A stretch of 40,114 nucleotides of DNA. Origin: an uncultured Bacteroidales bacterium (GTDB taxonomy: Bacteria; Bacteroidota; Bacteroidia; Bacteroidales; JAFGXI01). Below, piece by piece: positions 16,802 to 26,111 of the stretch; the stretch's first letter is position 1, and the number at the start of each line of letters is the position of its first letter. The DNA lies in assembly GCA_947311115.1 (NCBI GenBank), contig CAMZKE010000051.1, positions 1-40,114 of the forward strand, in the 5' to 3' direction. The notes below the pieces were generated by a model, which searched no databases, was not told where the DNA came from, and saw nothing but the letters and a program-made list of their open reading frames with translations. The position numbers and the translations under genes were made by a program.

Positions 16802-17973
16802 TGTCAAAAAAAGTACTTCGTATAGTAAATCGTTTTAATCTGGGAGGTCCTACCTTTAATGCAGCATATTTAACAAAATATTTAGCCCCTGAATTTGAAA
16901 CATTACTTATTGGAGGCGAAAAAACAAAATCAGAAGAAAGCTCTGAATTTATACTTCAACAACTTGGAGTAAACTATCGAAAAATAGATGCTATGAGTCG
17001 CGAAATATCGTTGCTTAACGATTACAAAGCATATAAAGAAATAAAGCGAATAATTCGAGAGTTTAAACCTGATATTGTTCATACACACGCATCAAAAGCC
17101 GGATTACTTGGTAGGCTAGCAGCAAAACACAGCGGCGTAAAAGTAATTGTTCATACTTTTCACGGTCATGTTTTTCATTCATATTTTGGCTCGTTTAAAA
17201 CAAATGTTTTTAAAGTTTTAGAAAGATATTTAGCACGTAAATCAAATATAATAATAGCAATAAGTAATAAACAAAGAAACGAACTTGTAGTTGAACATAA
17301 AATTGCACCCGAAAATAAATTCAGAATTGTTCCTTTAGGTTTCGATTTAGCACGTTTTAAAAAAATTACTATCGAGCAACGCAAAAATTTTAGGCAAAAG
17401 TATAATATTTCAGATGTAGAAATTGCAATTACAATTGTAGGTAGGCTTGTACCAATAAAAGACCATAAACTTTTTATTGATTCAATAAAACAATTAAAAT
17501 ATAAAACCGATAAACAAATTAGAGTATTTATTGTAGGTGGTGGTGAGCTTTATAACGAATTAATTAATTACACAAAAAGTATAGGTTTAACTGCATCAAA
17601 AAATACAAAAGAAGCCGATATAAATTTTACATCGTGGATAAAAGAAACCGAATGGGTTTACGCCGGTAGCGATATAGTTGCACTATCGTCGTTAAACGAA
17701 GGAACTCCGGTAAGTTTAATTGAGGCACAAGCGAGCGGAAAGCCAATAGTATCTACAAAAGTAGGTGGTATTGAAGATATTGTTGTTGAAGGAAAAACAG
17801 CTGTTTTATGCACAAACTCAGTTAATAGTTTTACGGGTGCATTATTAGAAATAATAGAAAATTACGACCAATATTTAAAAAATTCGCAAGAAAATATTAA
17901 TTTAGTATCAGAAAATTTTAGTTATAATAGACTTGTTAATGATGTAAGAGAACTTTATAATAAAATAACATAG
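16801..17973 (+). CDS. Glycosyltransferase family 4-like protein (GTG start)
   Basis: IVHTHASKAGLLGRLAAKHSGVKVIVHTFHGHVFHSYF; VGRLVPIKDHKLFIDSI; SSLNEGTPVSLIEAQASGKPIVSTKVGGIEDIV. Confidence 0.93.
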   Translation: MSKKVLRIVNRFNLGGPTFNAAYLTKYLAPEFETLLIGGEKTKSEESSEFILQQLGVNYRKIDAMSREISLLNDYKAYKEIKRIIREFKPDIVHTHASKAGLLGRLAAKHSGVKVIVHTFHGHVFHSYFGSFKTNVFKVLERYLARKSNIIIAISNKQRNELVVEHKIAPENKFRIVPLGFDLARFKKITIEQRKNFRQKYNISDVEIAITIVGRLVPIKDHKLFIDSIKQLKYKTDKQIRVFIVGGGELYNELINYTKSIGLTASKNTKEADINFTSWIKETEWVYAGSDIVALSSLNEGTPVSLIEAQASGKPIVSTKVGGIEDIVVEGKTAVLCTNSVNSFTGALLEIIENYDQYLKNSQENINLVSENFSYNRLVNDVRELYNKIT

Positions 17974-17999
17974 TGAGACAGGGTTACTGTTATATTTTT

Positions 18000-18118
18000 T
18001 TAGATCTAGTTCATACAGGTCTTTGCCGTTTTTCAGTAAGTTCAAAATGACAAATGACAAAACTTTGTGTTGTAAACGTAACATCAGTGCTGTCATACTG
18101 AGCAAAGCGAAGTATCTA
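18000..18118. repeat. Composite foldback intergenic element containing TGTCATACTGAGCAAAGCGAAGTATCTA
   Basis: TAGAT...TTCAAAATGAC near the left end and GTCATACTGA...ATCTA at the right end are imperfect inverted arms. Confidence 0.45.
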
Positions 18119-18168
18119 ATTTATTACGATAAATTACAGTCATTTTAATAAGTGTTAAATTTTAAAAA

Positions 18169-19419
18169 ATGAACAAAAATTTTATAAAATCTTTAGGACC
18201 CGGTCTACTTTGGGCAGGGGCAGCAGTTGGAGTTTCTCATTTGGTACAATCAACAAGAGCAGGAGCAAATTTTGGATTTTATCTTGTTGGAATTTTAATT
18301 TTTGTAAACGCAATAAAATATCCATTTTTCGAATTTGCTCCTCGTTATGCGGCTGCAACAGGAAATAATTTAATATCAGGATATAACAAAATAGGTAAAT
18401 GGGCAATTGCTTTATATGCTTTTTTTACCTTTGCCACAATGTTTACAATACAAGCAGCAGTTACTATTGTTACAGCTGGTTTAATAAAAAATATACTTAA
18501 CACTGAATTAGATGTAACTACTATAAGCCTTTTATTGCTTTTAGGGACAATGGCCATTCTTATTATAGGGAAATTTTCGGTATTAGATAAATTAATGAAA
18601 TTTATTATTTTAGCACTTACACTTTCATTGATTATTGCTGTAATAAGTGCATTTTCTCACGGATTTAATCCAAACCCCGAATTTGCAACAGTTTTTAATT
18701 GGGGTACAGCCACACATATAGCATTTTTAATAGCATTTGTAGGTTGGATGCCAGCACCTATTGATGTTTCTGTTTGGCACTCGTATTGGTCTGTTGAAAA
18801 GCAAAAAGATACAGGATATAGACCAAAATTAAAAGAAGCTCTTTTAGATTTTAAAATTGGATATATTGGTACAGCATTTCTTGCACTTGGCTTTTTAAGT
18901 TTAGGTGCACTATTAATGTACGGAACAGGCGAACAATTATCGCCAAAAGGTGGTGTTTTTGCAGGACAAGTAATAAGTTTATTCACAAAAAGCATTGGTA
19001 GTTGGTCGTATCCAATAATTGCTATCGCTGCTTTAGCTACAATGTTTAGCACAACATTAACTTGTCTTGATGCTTATTCAAAAGTATTAAAACCAACTAC
19101 CGAATATTTAACACCAGGTTTAAAAGGAAAAAACAATAGTTGGCTTGTATGGTTTTGGTTAATTATTGTTGTAACCGGTGCATTATTACTAATATATGTG
19201 TTTGCATCGAGTATGGCAACTATGGTTGATATTGCAACAACTTTATCGTTCATAACAGCTCCGGTATTAGCATTTTTAAACTATAAAGCTGTTACAGCTA
19301 AACATATTAATTATAAATATAAGCCAAAAAAACTATTAAAAATATATGCAATAATTGGTATTATATTTCTATCTGCCTTTAGTATTGGCTTTTTAATATG
19401 GAAGTTTTTTCTTAATTAA
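18169..19419 (+). CDS. Divergent Nramp-like divalent metal transporter family protein
   Basis: GPGLLWAGAAVGVSHLVQSTRAGANFG aligns without gaps to the Nramp TM1 region; TM6-like GWMPAPIDVSVWHS. Confidence 0.8.
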   Translation: MNKNFIKSLGPGLLWAGAAVGVSHLVQSTRAGANFGFYLVGILIFVNAIKYPFFEFAPRYAAATGNNLISGYNKIGKWAIALYAFFTFATMFTIQAAVTIVTAGLIKNILNTELDVTTISLLLLLGTMAILIIGKFSVLDKLMKFIILALTLSLIIAVISAFSHGFNPNPEFATVFNWGTATHIAFLIAFVGWMPAPIDVSVWHSYWSVEKQKDTGYRPKLKEALLDFKIGYIGTAFLALGFLSLGALLMYGTGEQLSPKGGVFAGQVISLFTKSIGSWSYPIIAIAALATMFSTTLTCLDAYSKVLKPTTEYLTPGLKGKNNSWLVWFWLIIVVTGALLLIYVFASSMATMVDIATTLSFITAPVLAFLNYKAVTAKHINYKYKPKKLLKIYAIIGIIFLSAFSIGFLIWKFFLN

Positions 19420-19486
19420 CACTAAATTGTTTATATATTTTAACTTATCGTATATTAGTAACCAATAATTTAATTACTTTTGGTAT

Positions 19487-22400
19487 ATGAGAAACTTTTA
19501 CCTACTATTTTTCTTTATTATAACAACAACTATTTTTGCACAAGATGCCGAAGATTTTGTTTACGAAACGCCCTATGTACGCCATTTTACGTATAAAGAA
19601 TATGGAATGCATACACAATGTTGGCATTCAACACAAGACTCTACAGGGAAACTATATATTGCAAATGGTGAAGGTGTAGCTATTTACGATGGTGTTAACT
19701 GGGAAAAACTACCTTTACAATGGGCGTGGAGAATAGAAGATTTGAATAATACAATTTATGTCGCAAACAATAATATTTCGTATATCGAAACGGATAGTAT
19801 AACTCTTAAACCAAGAATAAAGAAAATATTTATTGACACTGCTAAATATCAAATATCTACCAAGATATTTCAAGAATCTTTTAAAACAAAAAAAAGTGTA
19901 TTTTTTTCAAATTATGATAATTTAGTAGAAATTAGAGATAAAAAATTTATTAACTCATACAAGACTTTTGGCAAACGAGTTTTTACTTATAATAATAATG
20001 TATTTATACAATCTAAAGACACAATAAAAAGTATAAATAACGTTTTATTAAAAGGTTTAGACAGCTTAAAAGAAGAAAATATATATAATATATTTACAAT
20101 AAATAATATTGTTTACATATTAACAAATGCTAATAAAATTTACAAAGCAAATATTGATGAAAATAATAAATATCAACTTAGAAACCTTCGATTAGAGCTG
20201 GATCTAGAAAAAATAAATGGAAGCTTCTCACAATATAATATAACTTTAGACAATGACATTATAATGTCGTTACATTCAGGAGGGGTTTTAGTTTATAATA
20301 CGATATCAAAAAAGAAAATATTTGTTAATAAAGGTTTAAATGAAGATATAGGAGTAATAAATGCGTTAAGTTATACAAATAATAAAAATATTATTGCTTG
20401 TACCAATAACGGATTTTATTTAATAAATTATAACTCGCCTGTAAAGTATATTAAAAGTAATAATAAACTAAAAAGTATAATTTCTTCAATAATTGAATTT
20501 AACGGTTATACCTATGTGTCAACTCTAGATGGTTTATATAAATTAAAAAAGCAACAAGCATCAAATAAATATTCTATAAAGAAATTGAATAAAAAATATA
20601 ACAGTTTTTTAGCATTTAAAATACATAATAATAAATTATATGTTTCATCGCGCGATGGTGTTGATATTGTAGAAAACGATAGTATTATAAAAATTGCAGA
20701 TGCTAATATTGGTTTTTACTTTATATTTTCTAAATTATATCCTGATTTATTGTATGTTGGTACCGCCACATCGCTAATCATATACAAAAAAACTAATAAT
20801 AAATATAAACAAATATATAAACTAACCGATTTAACCACAAATATTAACTCAATAGTTGAATATAAAAACAATTTATGGTTTGTTTATAGCGATACCGAAA
20901 TTGCAAAACTTTCATTAAACAATAAAAACTTTGATTCTATGAAAGTCTTTAATTTAAAAACAGGAAACTTACAACTTAATGTTTTTAACAATAGACTTTT
21001 TGTTACTTCTGAATTTGGAGAAGTAAGTCATTATTACGACTACAAAACAGAAAAATTTCTTCCATGGAATATATTTATTAATAAAAATACAAAAAAAACT
21101 CAATATTACTCGTTAATTACTCAAATTAACACAAAAACATATTTTGGTATTTCTGCAAACAGTAAAATTATAACAAAAATTATAACAAAAAAGGAGGGTA
21201 CAAAATTTATCGATAAGCCATACAAAAGCATAGGCTCAGACCAATATTTTGGGGCTTTTTACGATTCTACTTTAAACAAATTATTTATTGGTGGTTCCGG
21301 GTTTATTCTTACAGTTGATAACGATATTGAAACAGCTCCAACAATTAACAATTACCACACCTATATTAGAAAAGTTATAATAAACGACTCTATAACAAAA
21401 CCACTAAAAACACTGCAAAGAAAAAGTAAAATAAAATTTCTTTTTTCTTCAAACAGTATATATAATTCAGAAAAAACATTATACTCTTATATGCTTGAGG
21501 GTTACGATGATAAATGGTCTGACTGGACAACTGATGCCTACGCAAATTACACAAATTTAAATTATGGTGATTATACTTTTAAAGTTAAAAGTAAAAATAT
21601 TTATGACCAAATTAGTGATGAAACTTACATAAGTTTTGTAGTTGAAAAAGCATTTTATCAAACAATACTGTTTAAAATATTAATTATATTATTGTTAATA
21701 TTAGTTATTTATATAGTAGTTTATATAAATGGTAAAAGATTAAAAGCAATAAACAAAAAATTAGAACTACAAGTAGCCGAACGCACTCGCGAAATAAAGA
21801 AACAAAATATTGAATTAGAAAAACTATCAATAGTAGCACAAGAAACAGACAATTCGGTTTTACTTTACGATTCTAAATTTAATTTAGAGTGGATTAACGA
21901 AGGTGAGATACAAAATTTTGGTTATACTCTCGAACAAATTTGGGAGGAGTTTGGAACAAACATAGAAGAAATAAGTTTTTATCCGAAAATAAAAGAAGTT
22001 ATAAAAAAATTAAAAGAAACAAAAAAAAGTGTCCATTATAGTAGTAGTGGTAAAAGAAAAAATGGCAAAATAATTTGGACAAGAACTACATTAACTCCAT
22101 TATTAGACAAAAAAGGAAACATAAAAAAAATAATTGCTATTGATTCTGATATTACTGAGGTTAAACAAGCCGAAGAGAAAATAAAATTACAAAATACGCT
22201 AATTAATCATAGTATTGAGTACGCAAAACGAATACAAACGGCTGTATTACCTTCTAAAAAAGAAATAGAAAACAATACAAAAGATAGTTTTATATTACAT
22301 AAGCCAAAAGATATAGTTAGCGGCGATTTTTATTGGTTTCATACCAAACAGGATAAAACAATTATTGTATCGGCAGACTGTACAGGGCATGGTGTACCCG

Positions 22401-22954
22401 GTGGTTTTATGAGTATGATAGGAAATACAATTTTAAACAATATAATAAAAGAACAATCTGTTTTCGAGCCAAATATAATACTCGATTATTTAAACGAAAA
22501 AATAAATGCAATAGTTAATAAAGACGCAGAAACAGGTCAAACCGATGGAATGGATTTGTCAATAGCACTAATTGATAAAGAAAATAATACCATTGAATTA
22601 GCATCGGCAAACCAAAATATTTTCTTTGTTAGAAATAACAAAATTGTAGAGTTTTATGGCGATATTTGGTCGATAGGTGGTGTATTTAACGAAGATGGAA
22701 AACACAATTTTACATCAAAAAAGTTTAAATTAAACGAAATAACACATTTGTACTTTTCTACCGATGGTTATTACGACCAATTTGGAGGAAACGAAGATAA
22801 AAAATTAATGAAAGATATTTTTATTGATTTAATAATAAAAAATTATAAATTGCCAATGGAAAATCAAAAGCAAGTTTTTGAGGATTTTTTAAACAATTGG
22901 AAAAAAGACTTAAAACAAACTGATGATATTCAGGTAATTGGTATTTTATTATAG
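19487..22954 (+). CDS. Sensor protein: beta-propeller + Y_Y_Y domain + TM + PAS + SpoIIE-type PP2C phosphatase
   Basis: Signal peptide; YSYMLEGYDDKWSDWTTDAYANYTNLNYGDYTFKVKSKN; TM; PAS; AKRIQTAVLPSKKEIE...KDIVSGDFYWFHTKQDKTIIVSADCTGHGVPGGFMSMIG. Confidence 0.92.
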   Translation: MRNFYLLFFFIITTTIFAQDAEDFVYETPYVRHFTYKEYGMHTQCWHSTQDSTGKLYIANGEGVAIYDGVNWEKLPLQWAWRIEDLNNTIYVANNNISYIETDSITLKPRIKKIFIDTAKYQISTKIFQESFKTKKSVFFSNYDNLVEIRDKKFINSYKTFGKRVFTYNNNVFIQSKDTIKSINNVLLKGLDSLKEENIYNIFTINNIVYILTNANKIYKANIDENNKYQLRNLRLELDLEKINGSFSQYNITLDNDIIMSLHSGGVLVYNTISKKKIFVNKGLNEDIGVINALSYTNNKNIIACTNNGFYLINYNSPVKYIKSNNKLKSIISSIIEFNGYTYVSTLDGLYKLKKQQASNKYSIKKLNKKYNSFLAFKIHNNKLYVSSRDGVDIVENDSIIKIADANIGFYFIFSKLYPDLLYVGTATSLIIYKKTNNKYKQIYKLTDLTTNINSIVEYKNNLWFVYSDTEIAKLSLNNKNFDSMKVFNLKTGNLQLNVFNNRLFVTSEFGEVSHYYDYKTEKFLPWNIFINKNTKKTQYYSLITQINTKTYFGISANSKIITKIITKKEGTKFIDKPYKSIGSDQYFGAFYDSTLNKLFIGGSGFILTVDNDIETAPTINNYHTYIRKVIINDSITKPLKTLQRKSKIKFLFSSNSIYNSEKTLYSYMLEGYDDKWSDWTTDAYANYTNLNYGDYTFKVKSKNIYDQISDETYISFVVEKAFYQTILFKILIILLLILVIYIVVYINGKRLKAINKKLELQVAERTREIKKQNIELEKLSIVAQETDNSVLLYDSKFNLEWINEGEIQNFGYTLEQIWEEFGTNIEEISFYPKIKEVIKKLKETKKSVHYSSSGKRKNGKIIWTRTTLTPLLDKKGNIKKIIAIDSDITEVKQAEEKIKLQNTLINHSIEYAKRIQTAVLPSKKEIENNTKDSFILHKPKDIVSGDFYWFHTKQDKTIIVSADCTGHGVPGGFMSMIGNTILNNIIKEQSVFEPNIILDYLNEKINAIVNKDAETGQTDGMDLSIALIDKENNTIELASANQNIFFVRNNKIVEFYGDIWSIGGVFNEDGKHNFTSKKFKLNEITHLYFSTDGYYDQFGGNEDKKLMKDIFIDLIIKNYKLPMENQKQVFEDFLNNWKKDLKQTDDIQVIGILL

Positions 22955-22968
22955 TAACACAAGTAAAA

Positions 22969-23292
22969 ATGAGCAGACCATTATTAATAGCCGAAATTGT
23001 AGCCGAAGGAGGTTCGATAAAGTTTTTTAAAGATAAGAAACATAAAAAAGATATTTTCTTTTTAATAACTAATGAGGATTATTTCAATAATGAAGATGAC
23101 GATTCTAAAGAATCAGATTTATATAATAGTCTGCCAGAATTAATGCAAGATACCATAAAATTATACCCTATTTTTATGCTCCATCCTATGTTTATCCATA
23201 AAGAATATAAAGAGCAGATTAATAGTTGTTTAAACGAATATGCTTTGTCAAGAGGCGTTGATTTGCAAGCATGGTGTAATGCACTTAAATAA
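22969..23292 (+). CDS. Small conserved-looking hypothetical protein
   Basis: 107-aa ORF, 14 nt after the upstream CDS and 6 nt before the downstream one. Confidence 0.7.
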   Translation: MSRPLLIAEIVAEGGSIKFFKDKKHKKDIFFLITNEDYFNNEDDDSKESDLYNSLPELMQDTIKLYPIFMLHPMFIHKEYKEQINSCLNEYALSRGVDLQAWCNALK

Positions 23293-23298
23293 AAAAAC

Positions 23299-24417
23299 AT
23301 GGCAATAAAAATAGTTGAAGTAAAAACAAAGGCTGATGCAAAAAAATTTGTGAATTTTCAGTTTGAACTATATAAAAACTCACCTATGTGGGTTCCGCCA
23401 ATTAAGGCTGACGAAGTAAAAGCTTTAGATAAAACACAAAATCCGGCATTCGATTTTTGCGATGCTCATTTCTTTTTAGCATACAAAAATAATAAAATTG
23501 TTGGTCGTATAGGCACAATAATAAATCACGAGTACAATAAAAAAGTAGGCGAAAAACTTGGACGTTTTAATCGTATCGAATTTATAGACGATAAAGAAGT
23601 GAGTAAAGCCTTAATTAACAAAGCTATTGAATTATTTAAAGAAAAGGGCATAAAAAAAATTCATGGACCTTTAGGTTTTACAAACCTCGATACTCAAGGA
23701 ATGTTAATTGAAGGTTTTGAATACTTACCTTCGGTAGCATCTGTATATCATTTACCATATTATAAAGAACATATTGAAGCATTAGGTTTTGAAAAAGAAA
23801 ACGATTGGGTTGAGTTTAGACTTACTGTAGGCGAACACGCACAAAAAAAAGCTTCGCGTGGTGCTTCACTTATTACAAAAAGATATGGATTTGAAGTAGT
23901 ACGTTTTAAAGACAAAAACGGATTGATGGAGTATGGCGAAGAGGTTTTTAAAGTATTAAACGATGCTTTCAACGAATTGCCATATATGAATAAATTTAAT
24001 GATAAAATGATTAAATTATATTCCGATAAATACTTTAAAATTCTTAATCCAAAATATGTTAGAATTGTAAAACACGAAGGTGAATTAGTTGGTTTTGTTG
24101 TTGGCACACCATCGCTTTCAGAGGCAATGCAAAAAGCAAAAGGTAAATTATTTCCATTTGGTTTTTTACATATTTTAAAAGCGATGAAAAACCCAACTGT
24201 TATCGATTTTTTCTTAACAGGAGTAAAACACGAATATCATAGCAAAGGTGTGGCAGTAATTTTATTTGCAGAATTGCAAGAAGAAATGCTAAACGCAGGA
24301 ATTAATACAATTGAAACTACCGGTATTTTTGAAACAAACCACAATGTAATCTCAAATTGGAAAAACTACGAGCATATTCAACATAAACGTCGCAGATGTT
24401 TTGTGAAAAGTATTTAA
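23299..24417 (+). CDS. GNAT-superfamily-like N-acetyltransferase
   Basis: NKIVGRIGTIINHEYN, KIHGPLGFTNLDTQGMLIEGF, GVAVILFAELQEEMLNAGINTIETTGIFETNHNVISNWKNYEH. Confidence 0.8.
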   Translation: MAIKIVEVKTKADAKKFVNFQFELYKNSPMWVPPIKADEVKALDKTQNPAFDFCDAHFFLAYKNNKIVGRIGTIINHEYNKKVGEKLGRFNRIEFIDDKEVSKALINKAIELFKEKGIKKIHGPLGFTNLDTQGMLIEGFEYLPSVASVYHLPYYKEHIEALGFEKENDWVEFRLTVGEHAQKKASRGASLITKRYGFEVVRFKDKNGLMEYGEEVFKVLNDAFNELPYMNKFNDKMIKLYSDKYFKILNPKYVRIVKHEGELVGFVVGTPSLSEAMQKAKGKLFPFGFLHILKAMKNPTVIDFFLTGVKHEYHSKGVAVILFAELQEEMLNAGINTIETTGIFETNHNVISNWKNYEHIQHKRRRCFVKSI

Positions 24418-24433
24418 CTACTAATGCAGAATA

Positions 24434-25240
24434 ATGCAATCATCACTAAAAAAGAAACTATACGATATAATTTTTGAGGCTGACACTCCTGCAGGCAAAG
24501 CTTTCGATATTATTTTATTGATAGTTATTTTATTCAGTATTTTGCTTGTAATGCTCGAAAGTGTTGCGTCAATAAATTTACAATATGGTGCATTTTTGCG
24601 AATTGCAGAATGGGTAATAACTATAATATTTAGTATTGAGTATATTACACGTTTATACGTTGTGCATAAGCCTCTTAAATATGCTTACAGCTTTTTTGGT
24701 ATTATTGATTTACTTTCAATACTACCCTCTTATATTGCTTTGTTTATTACCGGAGGAGTGCATGGTTTGGCTGTTATTAGAGCCTTAAGATTACTTCGTA
24801 TTTTTCGCATATTAAAGCTATCTCGTTATACCAACGAAGGTAAAATACTAATTGATGCACTAAAAGAGAGCCGTCAAAAACTAAGCGTTTTCCTTTTTGG
24901 GGTACTAACTATCGTAATAATAGTTGGAGCTATAATGTATATTATAGAAGGACCTGAGCATGGTTTTACAAGTATTCCGGAAAGTATTTATTGGGCAATT
25001 GTTACAATTACAACGGTCGGTTATGGCGATATTTTTCCGCAAACCGATATTGGTAAATTTATTTCAAGTATGTTAATGATAATGGGTTATGCTATAATTG
25101 CTATCCCCACAGGTATAGTTACAGTAAATTTAAAACAAAAAAAAGAAATTACTACACAAGTTTGCCCATACTGTTTAAAAGAAGGGCACGATAAAGATGC
25201 CATTTATTGCAAATATTGTGGTAAAGAATTAAACGAATAA
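24434..25240 (+). CDS. Voltage-gated-type potassium channel with C-terminal zinc ribbon
   Basis: S4-like RALRLLRIFRILKLSRY; selectivity filter TITTVGYGDIFPQT; C-terminal CPYC...CKYC. Confidence 0.93.
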   Translation: MQSSLKKKLYDIIFEADTPAGKAFDIILLIVILFSILLVMLESVASINLQYGAFLRIAEWVITIIFSIEYITRLYVVHKPLKYAYSFFGIIDLLSILPSYIALFITGGVHGLAVIRALRLLRIFRILKLSRYTNEGKILIDALKESRQKLSVFLFGVLTIVIIVGAIMYIIEGPEHGFTSIPESIYWAIVTITTVGYGDIFPQTDIGKFISSMLMIMGYAIIAIPTGIVTVNLKQKKEITTQVCPYCLKEGHDKDAIYCKYCGKELNE

Positions 25241-25250
25241 TGCGGGTTAA
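25235..25250 (+). repeat. 16-nt fragment identical to the right end of family B (GAATAATGCGGGTTAA), overlapping the channel stop codon
   Basis: Exact match to 4687-4702. Confidence 0.55.
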
Positions 25251-25303
25251 GCAGAATTATAATTGAAGCTAGTGGTAATGATGGGTTTTTCTAATATAAA
25301 TTT

Positions 25304-25311
25304 TACCTTTG
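25304..25311 (+). promoter_or_regulatory. Putative -7 element TACCTTTG for lipB
   Basis: TANNTTTG 21 nt upstream of ATG; T-rich GGGTTTTTC at about the -33 position. Confidence 0.5.
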
Positions 25312-25332
25312 TAATTATTAATTTGGTTCAAA

Positions 25333-26019
25333 ATGAAACACAAAATAAAATACAAAAACTTAGGTTTAATTAGTTATGCTGATGCATGGGATATTCAGAA
25401 AGGAATATTTGCAAAAAAAGTAAAAGCTAAAGGTTTAAAAGTAATACCTGAAATTGAAAATGACTTGTTGATTTGCGAGCACAAGCATGTTTACACAATT
25501 GGAAAATCAGGCGAACAAAACAATTTATTAATTAATAATAAATTTTTAAAAAACATTGATGCTGAATATTTTAAAATTGATAGAGGCGGAGATATTACGT
25601 ATCACGGGCCAGGGCAAATTGTTGGTTATCCTATTTTAAATTTAGAAGAATTTAATATGCTTGCCAAAAAGTATATTTATAATTTAGAGCAGGTTATTAT
25701 TGAGGTTTTAAAAGAATATGGCGTTAAATCGGAACGCTCTGAAGGGGCAACAGGCGTTTGGCTTGATGTAGGTGTGCCCACAAAAGAACGAAAAATTTGT
25801 GCAATAGGCGTAAAAGTTAGTAGGTGGATAAGTATGCACGGTTTTGCTTTTAATGTAAACACAGATTTAAGTTACTTTAACCATATAAACCCATGTGGTT
25901 TTACCGAAAAAGGAGTAACATCATTAGAAAAAGAACTTGGGGAAAAGCTTAATACTGATGAGGTTACAAAAAACATATTAAAGCAATTTGCTATTGTTTT
26001 TAATGCTGAAATTATTTAA
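25333..26019 (+). CDS. lipB: Lipoyl(octanoyl) transferase
   Basis: RGGDITYHGPGQIVGYPILNL; GATGVWLD; KICAIGVKVSRWISMHGFAFNVNTDLSYFNHINPCGF. Confidence 0.97.
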   Translation: MKHKIKYKNLGLISYADAWDIQKGIFAKKVKAKGLKVIPEIENDLLICEHKHVYTIGKSGEQNNLLINNKFLKNIDAEYFKIDRGGDITYHGPGQIVGYPILNLEEFNMLAKKYIYNLEQVIIEVLKEYGVKSERSEGATGVWLDVGVPTKERKICAIGVKVSRWISMHGFAFNVNTDLSYFNHINPCGFTEKGVTSLEKELGEKLNTDEVTKNILKQFAIVFNAEII

Positions 26020-26022
26020 GTG

Positions 26023-26088
26023 ACTTCTAATAATTTATTCGTATCAGGAATTTCGGAAATTTTGATAGGCGGTTTGATTATTAGAAGT
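26023..26088. repeat. Foldback with 12-bp perfect outer stem ACTTCTAATAAT / ATTATTAGAAGT
   Basis: Arms 26023-26034 and 26077-26088; nested dyad TATCAgg-AATTT-cgg-AAATT-ttTGATA inside. Confidence 0.8.
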
Positions 26089-26111
26089 AATATCATGAAA
26101 ATATAATTAAA

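Noticed and set aside
17908-18105. 65-aa minus-strand ORF
   Set aside because: Crosses the foldback intergenic element and the 3' end of the glycosyltransferase; no protein-like pattern.
18657-19052. 131-aa minus-strand ORF
   Set aside because: Fully antisense to the well-supported Nramp-like CDS; no family-like motifs; expected by chance opposite AT-rich membrane protein codons.
23760-24107. 115-aa minus-strand ORF
   Set aside because: Antisense to the GNAT-like gene, composition like a shadow frame.
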